Part shown: in pieces, positions 16,945 through 25,855 of the stretch
Layout of the letters: each line of letters starts with the position of its first letter
Position numbering within the stretch: the stretch's first letter is position 1
From: Rhodospirillaceae bacterium UBA6219
GTDB taxonomy: Bacteria > Pseudomonadota > Alphaproteobacteria > Rhodospirillales > Magnetospirillaceae
Assembly: GCA_002435715.1 (NCBI GenBank)
Contig: DISD01000079.1
Location: 49,402-113,401, forward strand
DNA: 64,000 bases
Reading direction: 5' to 3'
The notes under the pieces: generated by a model
Databases searched by the model: none
Told to the model about the DNA's origin: nothing
The model's input: the letters and a program-made list of their open reading frames with translations, nothing else
Translations under genes and position numbers: made by a program

Positions 16945-17223
16945 GTGAACGTTCGTGTCGTCGTCTGTTCTTTGTCGTTCCTGGTTCTGGCCGGCTGTGC
17001 CGCCTCGGTGCCGTGGCAGCATCCCACTGAACCCAAGGATCAATGGCGCCGCGACTACAATTCCTGTCGCCGTTGGGCCGAGGACGAAGTGGGGTATTCT
17101 GAAAGCCAGTCCGACAGCAATTTTCGCGATTACGACCGGGCACAGGCGAAAAAGCGTATCAGCGCCTATGTGGACATGTGCATGCGCGATCGCGGCTATG
17201 TTCCGTTACGGTCCGGCCGATGA
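16945..17223 (+). CDS. Small lipoprotein
   Basis: A 92-residue protein with a textbook lipoprotein signal: a hydrophobic run then LAGC at about residues 16-19, so it is probably lipidated on Cys19 and outer-membrane or periplasmic. The mature part is polar (DQWRRDYNSCRRWAEDE) with two more Cys pairs and ends YVDMCMRDRGYVPLRSGR, a pattern seen in small envelope lipoproteins of alphaproteobacteria. The function is unknown. GTG start with AGGAGAG seven bases upstream. Its TGA overlaps an ATG of the next frame; the next gene starts 12 bases on, so the two are likely co-transcribed, possibly from the chemoreceptor promoter. Confidence 0.8.
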   Translation: MNVRVVVCSLSFLVLAGCAASVPWQHPTEPKDQWRRDYNSCRRWAEDEVGYSESQSDSNFRDYDRAQAKKRISAYVDMCMRDRGYVPLRSGR

Positions 17224-17234
17224 AAGGATTTCCC

Positions 17235-17675
17235 ATGCGCGTCGCCACACTGGCCGCCAGCCTGATGATGATTTGTACGGTTCCGGCCATGGCGCAGGAA
17301 CTGCCCAAATTTCCCAAGGCCGGTCCGCCCGGTTCGCTGCCCGAAGCCAATTGCGACACCGCCTTGCCCAACAATGGCGGCTGGCTGTTGGGGCGCTGGG
17401 TCAGCCCGCATAGCCGTTGGGAATTCATCCGTCAGGGCGACGGCATGGCGTGGATCTTGGACCGCAAGGGCAGTGTCGACGACGGCATGGGCTGGAGTGC
17501 CGGAACCCGCATCGAAGGGGCGGTGACGGCGCTCAGCGCGTGTTCTTTCACCTTGGGGGCGGGCGATGGCCAGTTCACCATGGACGGTGTGCTGACCGAC
17601 GGCGGCAAGATCTATGGCGTGGCCAGCAACGCCAAGGGCAACACCGCCCGTTTCCTACTGCGTCGCGAACGCTAA
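17235..17675 (+). CDS. Exported protein of unknown function
   Basis: This 146-residue protein has a signal peptide (MRVATLAASLMMICTVPAMA, cleavage before QELPK). The mature domain is small and probably beta-rich (GWLLGRWVSPHSRWEF; GAGDGQFTMDGVLTDGGKIYG), resembling a lipocalin-like or META-like barrel, though I cannot assign a family. Two Cys may pair. I chose ATG 17235 because AAAGGA lies six bases upstream; an ATG at 17220 overlapping the previous stop is possible. It is the last gene of this short run; a GC hairpin without T tract (17690-17707) lies between it and the convergent Sel1 gene. Confidence 0.75.
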   Translation: MRVATLAASLMMICTVPAMAQELPKFPKAGPPGSLPEANCDTALPNNGGWLLGRWVSPHSRWEFIRQGDGMAWILDRKGSVDDGMGWSAGTRIEGAVTALSACSFTLGAGDGQFTMDGVLTDGGKIYGVASNAKGNTARFLLRRER

Positions 17676-17719
17676 TCCAGCCTGAGCGGGGCCGGCACGG
17701 GCCGGCCATCGGCCCAAAC

Positions 17720-18844
17720 CTACTTCAAATCAGCGGCGATCTGGCGGCTGCGGTTCAACTGGCGCTGGTTCATGGTCTTGGCCAGCTTGTCGCGGGATTC
17801 CTCGGCGTCCTTCAAACCGGCGGCGGCGGCCAGGTCGTAATTGACCCAGGCGCGGACCGGGTCGGGGGCGAACAGGCCCTGGCCCATGGCGGCCAGATCG
17901 GCCAGTTCCTTCATGGCCTGGGGCTCGCCGGCCAGGGCCGACACCGACAGCCAACGCATGGCCAGGGACAGGTCGAAAGGCAGGTCGCGGCCGTTCAGAT
18001 AGGCCTCGCCCAAGGCCAGGGCCGCCTGGGGATGCCCCCGCAGGGCGGCGCGGGTCAGCCAATATTCCCCATGCAGCATGCCGGGCCGCATGATGTCGAC
18101 CCAACGGTCGTTGCCGGCGGCGGCTTGGGCCGCGTCGCGGGTGGGGTAGAAATTGTCGCGTTCGGTGTTGTCCTTTTCGCGACCGACATCTTTGTACAGC
18201 AAACGCCAGGCGGCGGGTTCGGCCAGCAGCATGCTGCCCAGACGATATTGCGCGTCCAAATTGCCGGCGAAGGCGGCGATACGGTACCAGGATTGCGCCT
18301 TGGCATGGTTGGTCAGCACGCCATCCCCGAATTCGTAGATGCGTCCCAAAGCCAAAATGGCCCGAATGTCGTCGGTGGCGGCCAATTGTTCCAGCCAGCG
18401 GACCCCGGCCGGGCCGCCGATGGAATCGGTCTTGCCGTCCAGATAAAGCGCGAGGAAACGCTGACGAGCGGCTTCGTCGCCCAAATCGCCGGCCCGGTAC
18501 CACCAATTGGCGGCTTCGCTGAGGTCGGCCTTGCCGAACACGCTTTGTTCGAAGCCCTGGGCCAGGGCGGTGGCCGCTTCCACATGGCCGTTGCTGGCCG
18601 CCAGGGCCAGCCAATCCTGGGCTTGGGACGGGTTTTTCTTCACCCCCTTGGCGCCCTTCAGCAGCAGCTTACCCCAGTCGAACTGGGCCTGGACGTCGCC
18701 TTCGGCGGCCAGTTGCGACAGGCTGGGCTTGGCCGGACTGGCGGCCTTGGTGGGGGAAGAAGCTTTGGCGGCGATTTTTTCTTGGGCCAGAGCCGGGCCG
18801 GAAACAGAGGCGGCAAGAACAAGCAGGGCAACGGCGATCCGCAT
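17720..18844 (-). CDS. Periplasmic Sel1-repeat protein
   Basis: The 374-residue protein has a signal peptide (ALLVLAASVSGPALAQ) and a long array of Sel1-like helical repeats: AAEGDVQAQFDWGKLLLKGA, QDWLALAASNGHVEAATALA, ANWWYRAGDLGDEAARQ, AQSWYRIAAFAGNLDAQYRLG and GYWLT-like TRAALRGHPQAALALGEAYL. Such repeats form a superhelix that binds proteins, often in envelope or cell-wall enzyme regulation. A segment near residues 190-230 between repeats is not repeat-like. I chose ATG 18844 because it begins the signal peptide; longer readings add low-complexity sequence. Transcribed alone, convergent with the preceding gene. Partner unknown. Confidence 0.88.
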   Translation of the reverse strand: MRIAVALLVLAASVSGPALAQEKIAAKASSPTKAASPAKPSLSQLAAEGDVQAQFDWGKLLLKGAKGVKKNPSQAQDWLALAASNGHVEAATALAQGFEQSVFGKADLSEAANWWYRAGDLGDEAARQRFLALYLDGKTDSIGGPAGVRWLEQLAATDDIRAILALGRIYEFGDGVLTNHAKAQSWYRIAAFAGNLDAQYRLGSMLLAEPAAWRLLYKDVGREKDNTERDNFYPTRDAAQAAAGNDRWVDIMRPGMLHGEYWLTRAALRGHPQAALALGEAYLNGRDLPFDLSLAMRWLSVSALAGEPQAMKELADLAAMGQGLFAPDPVRAWVNYDLAAAAGLKDAEESRDKLAKTMNQRQLNRSRQIAADLK

Positions 18845-18918
18845 GGAATCAGCGCTTTCGTCAAACGTGTTGAATTCTGACCGCATGATTCCACACGGCC
18901 TCATCGCTGTAAATGAGG

Positions 18919-19209
18919 CTAACGGACGATTGTGTCGATCGTGTGGGCCAGCCGGATGTCGCGGCCGGAAAGTCCACCGCAATCATGGGTGGACAGCCGG
19001 ATGGTGACCCGGGAATAGACGTTGCTCCAATCGGGGTGGTGGTTCTGGCTTTCGGCGGCCAGGGCGACCCGTGTCATGAACCCGAAAGCCTGGGAAAAGT
19101 CCTTGAAAGTGAAAGACTTCTCGATGGCTTTGGGCTCGGCCAGCCAAGTCCAGCCGGGCAGTTGGGTCAGGGCTTCGTCGCGTTCTTCGGGGCTCAGTTC
19201 TGTTGCCAT
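18919..19209 (-). CDS. phhB: Pterin-4a-carbinolamine dehydratase
   Basis: A 96-residue protein matching the PCD/DCoH family along its whole length. The conserved motif is ESQNHHPDWSNVYSRVTIRL, with the active-site His-His pair and the following aromatic/Asp cluster, and the C-terminus has THDCGGLSGRDIRLA, near the family's THxxGGLTxxD. It dehydrates 4a-hydroxytetrahydropterin produced by phenylalanine hydroxylase, allowing cofactor recycling. No phenylalanine hydroxylase gene is seen here; many bacteria have the gene unlinked. ATG 19209 is preferred over an upstream in-frame ATG. Confidence 0.93.
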   Translation of the reverse strand: MATELSPEERDEALTQLPGWTWLAEPKAIEKSFTFKDFSQAFGFMTRVALAAESQNHHPDWSNVYSRVTIRLSTHDCGGLSGRDIRLAHTIDTIVR

Positions 19210-19286
19210 GATGAAACTCGTCTTTAGTTGACCCATTTTCTATGGGCGCCCTTCACGCTTGGTTCAAGGCAGGGTAAGGTAACGAC

Positions 19287-19700
19287 ATGTCACGACTCAT
19301 CCCTCCGCATACGGTGCCTCCGACCCTGGGGGACCTGGAAACCATCGCCCATACCGCCTTCGCCGAAATCCCCGAGGAATTGCGGGTCTACGCCGCCGAC
19401 GTGATCATCCGTGTCGATGACTTCCCCGACGAGGAGACCGAGCAGGAAATGGGCCTGGAAAGTCCCTTCGACCTGTTGGGGTTGTATCGGGGGGTGTCGT
19501 TGCCGATGACCAGCTTCACCGAGACGACGCCGCGGACCGACGTGGACATGATCACTTTGTATCGTCGGCCCATCCTGGATTACTGGTGCGAATCGGGCGA
19601 GGATCTGACGTCATTGGTCAAGCATGTGTTGATCCACGAAATCGGCCACCATTTCGGCTTTTCCGACGACGACATGGAACGCATCGAAGACGAGGCCTAA
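19287..19700 (+). CDS. Zincin-like metallopeptidase family protein
   Basis: The 137-residue cytoplasmic protein contains the HExxH zinc motif in VLIHEIGHHFGFSDDDME near its C-terminus, with the extended HExxHxxGxxD layout, plus the N-terminal domain typical of the small 'minimal' zincins (PF06262): FAEIPEELRVYAADVIIRV and LLGLYRGVSL. This family is widely found in bacteria and has no defined substrate. It precedes the Lon-type protease gene by 13 bases, so the two are probably co-transcribed. ATG with AAGG seven bases upstream. Confidence 0.88.
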   Translation: MSRLIPPHTVPPTLGDLETIAHTAFAEIPEELRVYAADVIIRVDDFPDEETEQEMGLESPFDLLGLYRGVSLPMTSFTETTPRTDVDMITLYRRPILDYWCESGEDLTSLVKHVLIHEIGHHFGFSDDDMERIEDEA

Positions 19701-19713
19701 GAAGAGGAACGCC

Positions 19714-22155
19714 GTGTCGCCATTGCCGCAAGCCCTGCCCCCCGAACGTCTGTACACCATCTGCGATGTCGCCGCTTTGCCCTTTGAGAGCACGGCGGAA
19801 CTGGCCGATTTAGACGATTCCTTTGGTCAGGACCGCGCCGTCGAGGCCATCGACTTCGCCATGGCCATGCGCCATCGCGGTTTCAACCTGTTCGCCCTGG
19901 GGCCGGAAGGCACCGGACGACGGTCGTTGGTCATGCGTTTGCTGGCGGCGCAAGCGGCTGGACGGCCGGTTCCCGACGACTGGGCCTATGTCAACGATTT
20001 CGAGCAGAACCAACGGCCCAAGGCCCTGCGTCTGCCGGCGGGACGCGCCGCCAGCCTGAAGAAGGACATGGATTGGCTGGTGGGGGAATTGGGCCAGGCG
20101 TTGCCCGCCGCCTTCGAGGCCGAGGAATACCGAAACCGCCGTCAAGCCATCGAAGACGAGCTGAAAGAACGCCAGGAACAGGCATTCCGCGCCATCGCTG
20201 GCGAGGCGGGGGAAAAGGGCGTCGCCCTGGTCCGCACCCCGGTGGGCTTGGCCCTGGCCCCCATGGCCGAGGGCGAGGTGCTGTCGCCCGAACAGTTCAA
20301 GCAATTGCCGGAAGACACCCAAAGCCGCTTCAAGGCGGATATGGAAGGTCTGCAGGAAAAGCTGGAAGCCACCCTGAAGGAAGTGCCGAAATGGGAGCGC
20401 GAGTCCCGCGCCCAGTTGCGCCAGCTCGACCATGACGTGGTGGCCTTCGCCATCGAACATCTGATGGAGGAAATCACCGCCAAATACCTGGACCTGGAAC
20501 AGGTGCAGGCTTATTTGCTGGCGGTGGCCGCCGACGTCGCCGCCAATGTGGGCGACTTCCTGGGCGACGACGACCGTTCGAAGATTCGCCGGGCCTTGGG
20601 CGGCGACGCCTTCCGCCGCTATCGGGTCAACGTGTTGGTGGACAATGCCGCCACCTTGGGCGGGCCGGTGGTGTTTGAAGATTATCCCACCCAGCCCAAT
20701 CTGATCGGCCGGGTCGAACATCTGGCCCAGATGGGCGCCTTGATCACCGATTTCAATCTGATCCGCGCCGGCGCCCTGCATCGGGCCAATGGCGGTTTCC
20801 TGGTGATGGATGCCCGCAAGCTGCTGATGAACCCCTTTGCCTGGGAAGATTTGAAGCGGGCGTTGAAAGCGCGCGAAATCCGTATCGAAAGTCCCGGCCA
20901 GTCCATGGGGCTGTTGTCCACCTTCAGCCTGGAGCCGCAGCCCATCGCCTTGGACGTCAAGGTGGTGCTGATCGGCGAACCCATGCTGTATTACCTGTTG
21001 TCCCACCACGATCCGGAATTCGCCGAATTGTTCAAGGTGGCGGCGGATTTCGACTGGCGGATGGAGCGGACCGAGCAATCTGTGTTGGCCCTGGCCCGTT
21101 CGGTGGCCACGTTGTGTCGCAAGGAAGGGCTGTTGGCCTTGGACCGTGCCGGCATGGCACGGGTGGTGGAGCAAGCGTCGCGTCAGGTCGAGGATGCCGA
21201 CAAATTGTCCACCCACATGGCGTCGCTGGCCGATCTGGTGCGCGAAGCCGATTTTTGGGCGGCCAAGGCGGGGGCCAAGGTCATCGCCGCCGCCCATGTG
21301 CAGCAGGCGGTGGATGCCGCCATCCGGCGCCAGGACCGGGTGCGCGAGAACATCCAGCATGAAATCGAAAGCGGCATCATCCACGTCGCCACCGAAGGGG
21401 CGGAAGTGGGGCAGATCAATGGTCTGGCGGTGCTGCAATTGGGCAATTTCGCCTTTGGTCATCCGGCCCGCATCACCGCGCGGATCCATGCCGGAAAGGG
21501 CGACGTCATCGACATCGAGCGTGAAGTGGATTTGGGCGGTCCCCTGCATGGCAAGGGGGTGCTGATCCTGTCGGGCTTCCTGGCGGCGCGTTTCGGTGCC
21601 ACCGAACCGCTGTCGTTGTCGGCGTCTTTGGTGTTCGAGCAATCCTATGGCGGTATCGACGGCGATTCGGCGTCTTCCACCGAATTGTACGTGTTGCTGT
21701 CGGCGTTGTCCGGTCTGCCCATCCGTCAGGATCTGGCGGTGACCGGGTCGGTGGACCAATTCGGCCGGGTCCAGGCCATCGGCGGTGTCAACGAGAAGAT
21801 CGAGGGCTTTTTCGACCTGTGTCGGGCTCGGGGGCTGACCGGCAGCCAAGGGGTGATGATCCCGGCCACCAACGTACGTCATCTAATGCTGCGCCACGAC
21901 GTGGTCGAAGCCTGCCGCCAGGGACGTTTCGCCATCTATCCCATCGAGACCGTCGACCAGGGCATCGCCCTGTTGACCGGTGCCGAGGCGGGCGAGGCCG
22001 ACGAGCACGGGCGTTTCCCCGCCGGGACCGTCAACCGCAAGGTTCAGGCCCGTCTGGCGGCCTTTTCCCAACGCAGCTTGCGGCCGCCGCCAAGCGAGCG
22101 GGAAAAACCGGAAAAGGAGCGTCCCGAGCGCGAACGCAAGATCATCGAGGACTGA
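19714..22155 (+). CDS. Lon-family (S16) AAA+ protease, AAA_32 type
   Basis: The 813-residue protein belongs to the Lon-like group with an AAA_32 head and a C-terminal S16 peptidase (YcbZ/LonB relatives). The N-terminal nucleotide site reads FALGPEGTGRRSLVMRLL: the Walker A lysine is Arg. A long coiled helical insertion (YRNRRQAIEDELKERQEQAF) follows, then an ATPase core with GALHRANGGFLVMDARKLL. The peptidase has the catalytic Ser in GIDGDSASSTELY and the Lys in GGVNEKIEGFFDLC, so it should be an active protease. The C-terminal 40 residues are Arg/Glu/Pro-rich. GTG start with GAGG upstream; follows the zincin gene. A protein quality-control role is inferred from family. Confidence 0.92.
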   Translation: MSPLPQALPPERLYTICDVAALPFESTAELADLDDSFGQDRAVEAIDFAMAMRHRGFNLFALGPEGTGRRSLVMRLLAAQAAGRPVPDDWAYVNDFEQNQRPKALRLPAGRAASLKKDMDWLVGELGQALPAAFEAEEYRNRRQAIEDELKERQEQAFRAIAGEAGEKGVALVRTPVGLALAPMAEGEVLSPEQFKQLPEDTQSRFKADMEGLQEKLEATLKEVPKWERESRAQLRQLDHDVVAFAIEHLMEEITAKYLDLEQVQAYLLAVAADVAANVGDFLGDDDRSKIRRALGGDAFRRYRVNVLVDNAATLGGPVVFEDYPTQPNLIGRVEHLAQMGALITDFNLIRAGALHRANGGFLVMDARKLLMNPFAWEDLKRALKAREIRIESPGQSMGLLSTFSLEPQPIALDVKVVLIGEPMLYYLLSHHDPEFAELFKVAADFDWRMERTEQSVLALARSVATLCRKEGLLALDRAGMARVVEQASRQVEDADKLSTHMASLADLVREADFWAAKAGAKVIAAAHVQQAVDAAIRRQDRVRENIQHEIESGIIHVATEGAEVGQINGLAVLQLGNFAFGHPARITARIHAGKGDVIDIEREVDLGGPLHGKGVLILSGFLAARFGATEPLSLSASLVFEQSYGGIDGDSASSTELYVLLSALSGLPIRQDLAVTGSVDQFGRVQAIGGVNEKIEGFFDLCRARGLTGSQGVMIPATNVRHLMLRHDVVEACRQGRFAIYPIETVDQGIALLTGAEAGEADEHGRFPAGTVNRKVQARLAAFSQRSLRPPPSEREKPEKERPERERKIIED

Positions 22156-22287
22156 GTCTGTGGCTTTGTTGCAACGCGAAGAGTCATTTGATTCGGATTT
22201 GCAATAAAGGGGCTGTTCGAAGGCACAGGCGACATTATATGAGTCGCATCAACATCTTGTGCCCCCGAATCTGATTTGCCGCAGACC

Positions 22288-22905
22288 ATGTTCCGCAAAT
22301 TTGCCCTGACCACCGTATCGCTGATGATCGCCACCGCCGCCTGGGCTGGTGACGCCGTGCGTCCGCGTCTGGTGCCGGGTGGGGCCGGTGTGGGCTTGCC
22401 GGCCTTTGGCGGTGAAAGCAAGGCTGAAATGTATTCCACCGGCGGCTTCAGCCTGGGGGCGGTTTCGGCCCCCATCGGTGGAGCCAGCGCCAATGCCACC
22501 GGCGAAGGCATGGCGGTGGGGGGCTATGCGTCCTATGGCACGGAATGGATGAACCTGTCGTCTTCGCTGAAAAGCGGGGGCGGCCTGGGCAGTGCCGACC
22601 TGACCGCCAGTCGTTCGGTGTCTTCCCTGGGGGTGGACGGCGTCGCCGCCCTGTCCCTGGGCTATCAATGGACCCAGGTGGGGGGCTTCAGCCTGAACCC
22701 GGCGCAAATGGGGGTGTCCCCCGGCGTGTGGGGGCAGTCGGGTTGGGGGGCGTCCACCGGCCTGTCGTTGTCCCTGTCCTTCAGCCACGACGTCACCCCA
22801 TCCTTCAGTATGGGCGGTTTCGCCGCCGCCAGCCGCGGCGAGGATGGTGCCAGCCAGCCCAATTCCGGCCTGCATTTCGGCGCAGGGCTGGAACTGAAAT
22901 TCTAA
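22288..22905 (+). CDS. Exported probable outer-membrane protein
   Basis: The 205-residue protein has a signal peptide (FALTTVSLMIATAAWAGD) followed by a Gly/Ser-rich, strand-like sequence with alternating residues (SVSSLGVDGVAALSLGYQW; WGASTGLSLSLSFSHDV) that ends in the aromatic C-terminal residue F (LHFGAGLELKF), as in outer-membrane beta-barrels. The family is not recognised. ATG 22288 is used; a TTG 12 bases earlier is less likely. The 132-base gap before it has an SD-poor AT-rich leader (22156-22287) with nothing else identified. Terminator follows. Confidence 0.72.
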   Translation: MFRKFALTTVSLMIATAAWAGDAVRPRLVPGGAGVGLPAFGGESKAEMYSTGGFSLGAVSAPIGGASANATGEGMAVGGYASYGTEWMNLSSSLKSGGGLGSADLTASRSVSSLGVDGVAALSLGYQWTQVGGFSLNPAQMGVSPGVWGQSGWGASTGLSLSLSFSHDVTPSFSMGGFAAASRGEDGASQPNSGLHFGAGLELKF

Positions 22906-22955
22906 CCACTCAGACTCTCTGACCATGACGGCGCGCATGGTCGGCACATAAAGAA

Positions 22956-22985
22956 AAACCCCGCCAGATCGCTCTGGCGGGGTTT
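22956..22985. terminator. Bidirectional terminator between convergent genes
   Basis: AAACCCCGCCAGA (22956-22968) pairs exactly with 22973-22985 around the loop TCGC, with A and T tracts on both sides. It serves the outer-membrane protein gene (plus) and icd (minus). Confidence 0.9.
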
Positions 22986-23009
22986 CGTCCTTTGGGAAAA
23001 AGCGGGGTC

Positions 23010-24224
23010 TTAGACGCCCATCTTCTTCTTCAGGTTCTCGTCCAGCTTGTCCAGGAACTGGTTGGTGGTCAGCCAGGGCTGATCCGGGCCGATCAGGATG
23101 GCCAAGTCCTTGGTCATGAAGCCGGATTCCACGGTTTCGACGCACACTTCTTCCAGGGCGGTGGCGAACTTGGCCACTTCCGGGGTGTTGTCGAACTGGG
23201 CGCGGTAGATCAGGCCACGGGTCCAAGCGAAGATCGAAGCGATCGGGTTGGTCGAGGTTTCCTTGCCCTTCTGGTGCTCACGGTAGTGACGGGTCACGGT
23301 GCCGTGGGCGGCTTCGGCTTCGACGGTCTTGCCATCGGGGGACAACAGGACCGAGGTCATCAGACCCAAGCTACCGAAGCCCTGGGCGACGGTGTCGGAC
23401 TGGACGTCGCCATCATAGTTCTTACAGGCCCAGACGAATTCACCCGACCACTTCAGAGCGGAGGCGACCATGTCGTCGATCAGGCGGTGTTCGTAGACGG
23501 TGCCGATCTTGTCCATCTCGGCCTTGAATTCCTTCTCGTACACTTCCTGGAAGATGTCCTTGAAGCGGCCGTCATAGGCCTTGAGAATGGTGTTCTTGGT
23601 CGACAGATAGACCGGCCACTGCTTCGACAGGCCATAATTCATGCAGGCGCGGGCGAAACCACGGATGGATTCGTCCAGGTTGTACATGCCCATGGCGACG
23701 CCCGAACCGGGGAAGTTGAACACTTCGTGTTCGATCACCTGGCCGTCTTCGCCGACGAACTTCATGGTCAGAATGCCGGGGCCGGGCACCTTGAAATCGG
23801 TGGCGCGATACTGGTCGCCGAAAGCATGGCGGCCGATGACGATGGGCTTGGTCCAGCCGGGGACCAGACGCGGCACGTTCTGGCAGATGATCGGCTCGCG
23901 GAACACGGTGCCGTCAAGGATGTTGCGGATGGTGCCGTTGGGCGACTTCCACATCTTCTTGAGGTTGAATTCCTTCACGCGCGCTTCGTCGGGGGTGATG
24001 GTGGCGCACTTGACGCCGACACCGTATTGCTTGATGGCGTTGGCGGCGTCGATGGTGACCTGGTCGTTGGTCTCGTCGCGGTATTCGACGCCCAGATCGT
24101 AGTACTTCAGGTCCACGTCCAGGTACGGCAGGATCAGCTTGTCCTTAATGAACTTCCAGATGATGCGAGTCATCTCGTCGCCGTCGAGCTCGACGATGGG
24201 ATTGGCGACCTTGATCTTATTCAT
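23010..24224 (-). CDS. icd: NADP-dependent isocitrate dehydrogenase
   Basis: The 404-residue enzyme converts isocitrate to 2-oxoglutarate, CO2 and NADPH in the TCA cycle. It belongs to the eukaryote-like subgroup (IDH2/IDP type): IVELDGDEMTRIIW at the N-terminus, substrate loop SPNGTIRNILDGTVFREPI, IGRHAFGDQY, active-site metal Asp in KNYDGDVQSDTVAQGFGSLG, and cofactor motif EAAHGTVTRHYR. ATG 24224 (MNKIKVANPIVE) has GGGGAAC upstream; longer readings into the 5' gap are not conserved. The gap to cytochrome c' (24225-24511, 287 bases) holds the divergent promoters and no further gene. Confidence 0.97.
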   Translation of the reverse strand: MNKIKVANPIVELDGDEMTRIIWKFIKDKLILPYLDVDLKYYDLGVEYRDETNDQVTIDAANAIKQYGVGVKCATITPDEARVKEFNLKKMWKSPNGTIRNILDGTVFREPIICQNVPRLVPGWTKPIVIGRHAFGDQYRATDFKVPGPGILTMKFVGEDGQVIEHEVFNFPGSGVAMGMYNLDESIRGFARACMNYGLSKQWPVYLSTKNTILKAYDGRFKDIFQEVYEKEFKAEMDKIGTVYEHRLIDDMVASALKWSGEFVWACKNYDGDVQSDTVAQGFGSLGLMTSVLLSPDGKTVEAEAAHGTVTRHYREHQKGKETSTNPIASIFAWTRGLIYRAQFDNTPEVAKFATALEEVCVETVESGFMTKDLAILIGPDQPWLTTNQFLDKLDENLKKKMGV

Positions 24225-24511
24225 CGACGTGTTCCCCGTGTTGACGGTATTGGCAATGGTTCCACGGGGGGACGGGCCACGTCTGACGGACAGGTCCTGG
24301 CACCCCGAATGGCGGGGGCACGATAACACCCCAGGCGACGAACGCAAGCGCCAAAAGCTACACCTTGGGATGGGAAACGGGCAGGGTGCGGTAATTCGGT
24401 ATGCTTTTTCCGATCTTGGTAATTTCAAAAGTTGTGACATTGTCACTGGCAGGGGACGAACCTTGCGCTATATCGGCAGGGTCGAGGACCACACGGGACA
24501 AGGAGTTCACT

Positions 24512-24970
24512 ATGCGTTTCATTTCGAAGGCGGCCGCGGCCGCTGTTTTCGCCGTCGCCGTCGCCGGTATCGCGGGTCAGGCCGCCGCCCAGCAGAAGCC
24601 GGAAGAGGCTTTGGAAATGCGCCAGGGCCTGTTCCAGGCGGTGAAGATGAATTTCGGCCCCATCGGCGCCTTCGCCCAGGGCAAGGCCCCGCTGCCGGCC
24701 GACGCCGCCGCCAAGGCCGAGAACGTCGCCGCTTTGGCCCGTATCCTGCCCATGTCCTTCGCCAAGGGCACCGAAGCGCTGCCGGGTGCCAACACCAAGC
24801 CGGAAGCCTTCACCTCGGCCGAGTTCCAGAAGGGCTTCGGGGCGCTGGAAGCCGCCGCCACTCAGCTGGCCGCCGCCGCCAAGGCCGGTGACGAAGCCGC
24901 CATCAAGGCCGGTGTCGGCGCCGTCGGCAAGACCTGCAAGGGCTGCCACGACAACTTCCGTAAGGAATAA
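24512..24970 (+). CDS. Cytochrome c'
   Basis: The 152-residue protein has a signal peptide (AAAAVFAVAVAGIAGQAAAQ) and a four-helix bundle with the haem attachment site at the very C-terminus (GKTCKGCHDNFRKE), the hallmark of class II c-type cytochromes (cytochrome c'). Its haem is high-spin pentacoordinate and binds NO and CO; a role in NO tolerance or denitrification is the usual family inference. KAEFTSAEFQ-type helices and acidic/Ala-rich spacers are seen. ATG with AAGGAG seven bases before. The gene is convergent with a b561-like gene (25026), a pairing seen in many proteobacteria. Confidence 0.95.
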   Translation: MRFISKAAAAAVFAVAVAGIAGQAAAQQKPEEALEMRQGLFQAVKMNFGPIGAFAQGKAPLPADAAAKAENVAALARILPMSFAKGTEALPGANTKPEAFTSAEFQKGFGALEAAATQLAAAAKAGDEAAIKAGVGAVGKTCKGCHDNFRKE

Positions 24971-24986
24971 GGGCCTTCGGTCCATG

Positions 24987-25021
24987 AAAAACCCCGCCAG
25001 AGCAATCCGGCGGGGTTTTTT
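24987..25021. terminator. Terminator between cytochrome c' and cytochrome b genes
   Basis: AAAAACCCCGCC (24987-24998) pairs with GGCGGGGTTTTT (25009-25020) around a 10-base loop, followed by T. It serves the c' gene and perhaps the convergent b-type gene whose stop is at 25026. Confidence 0.88.
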
Positions 25022-25025
25022 GTCG

Positions 25026-25706
25026 TCAGAAGGCGGGGGCTGGAAAGACCGCCAGTGTCCCCCAGACCAGGGCGCAGCAGACGACCAGGATGGCCAGGGC
25101 CAGCAGCGGGTTCTTGAAACGGATGCCGCGCACATTCTCGGGGACCAGTTTCTCGCCGGTGATCATGGCCTGGACCATGTCGTCCTTCTTCACCAGACGA
25201 TAGAACACCACCGCCGCCAGATGCAGGGCGATGAAGGCCAGCAGCAGCTTGAAGCCGATACGATGGACGGCCGACAACAGCGCCACGGTCTTGCCCGAGA
25301 CCAGATGGGCCAGCGGCCCCTCGCTCAGGATGTCGTCGCTGGTGAACAGGCCGGTCAGCCCCTGCACCAACACCAGGCCCAACAGCGCCAGAACGCTGAA
25401 AGCGCCCAACGGATTGTGGCCCACCGAGCGCACGGCGCCGGCCTTGGCGGCGGCCACATAGGCCAAGATGGCCTTGGGGCCATGGACGAAATGGGAAAAG
25501 CGGGCGGTTTCGCTGCCGACGAAGCCCCAGACGATGCGGAACAGGATCAGTGCGACCACTGCCGGTCCGACCAGCATATGGATGTTCAGTTTGCCCAGTT
25601 CGCCGCTGATTCCCAAGATGACGATCAGACCCACCAGCAGCCAGTGAAACAGACGGGTCGGCAGGTCCCAAACCTTGACGCGATGGGTGTGTGGGTTCTG
25701 TCGCAT
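25026..25706 (-). CDS. Cytochrome b561-family membrane protein
   Basis: The 226-residue integral membrane protein has four or five helices and haem-ligand histidines in conserved places: TRLFHWLLVGLIVILG, GKLNIHMLVGPAVV, AVHRIGFKLLLAFIALHLAA. This is the cytochrome b/b561 (Ni/Fe-hydrogenase-b type) fold, which passes electrons from the quinone pool or NADH side to a periplasmic c-type partner. Next to cytochrome c', its likely partner is that protein. ATG 25706 with GGAGGAAAG upstream. The gene is convergent, so it shares the intergenic terminator but not a transcript. Confidence 0.9.
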   Translation of the reverse strand: MRQNPHTHRVKVWDLPTRLFHWLLVGLIVILGISGELGKLNIHMLVGPAVVALILFRIVWGFVGSETARFSHFVHGPKAILAYVAAAKAGAVRSVGHNPLGAFSVLALLGLVLVQGLTGLFTSDDILSEGPLAHLVSGKTVALLSAVHRIGFKLLLAFIALHLAAVVFYRLVKKDDMVQAMITGEKLVPENVRGIRFKNPLLALAILVVCCALVWGTLAVFPAPAF

Positions 25707-25855
25707 GGTGCTTTCCTCCGATGTTGTCCCGATTTTCCCGCGCCAATTGCGCACGGTCAATGCCGGCCTGCGCATTCGTTCCATGCTGCGCTTGCTCCAA
25801 AGGCCGCAAGGCGCTAGGCTTCGGGCAGTTTTCGGCCACGTTGGCGGACCTTCCC

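Noticed and set aside
17690..17707. Terminator between 17675 and 17720
   Set aside because: A 7-bp GC stem exists but has no T tract; too weak to call.
22156..22210. A short stretch like an IS end (GGCTTTGTTGCAA) after the Lon gene
   Set aside because: No matching inverted end, transposase or target duplication nearby.
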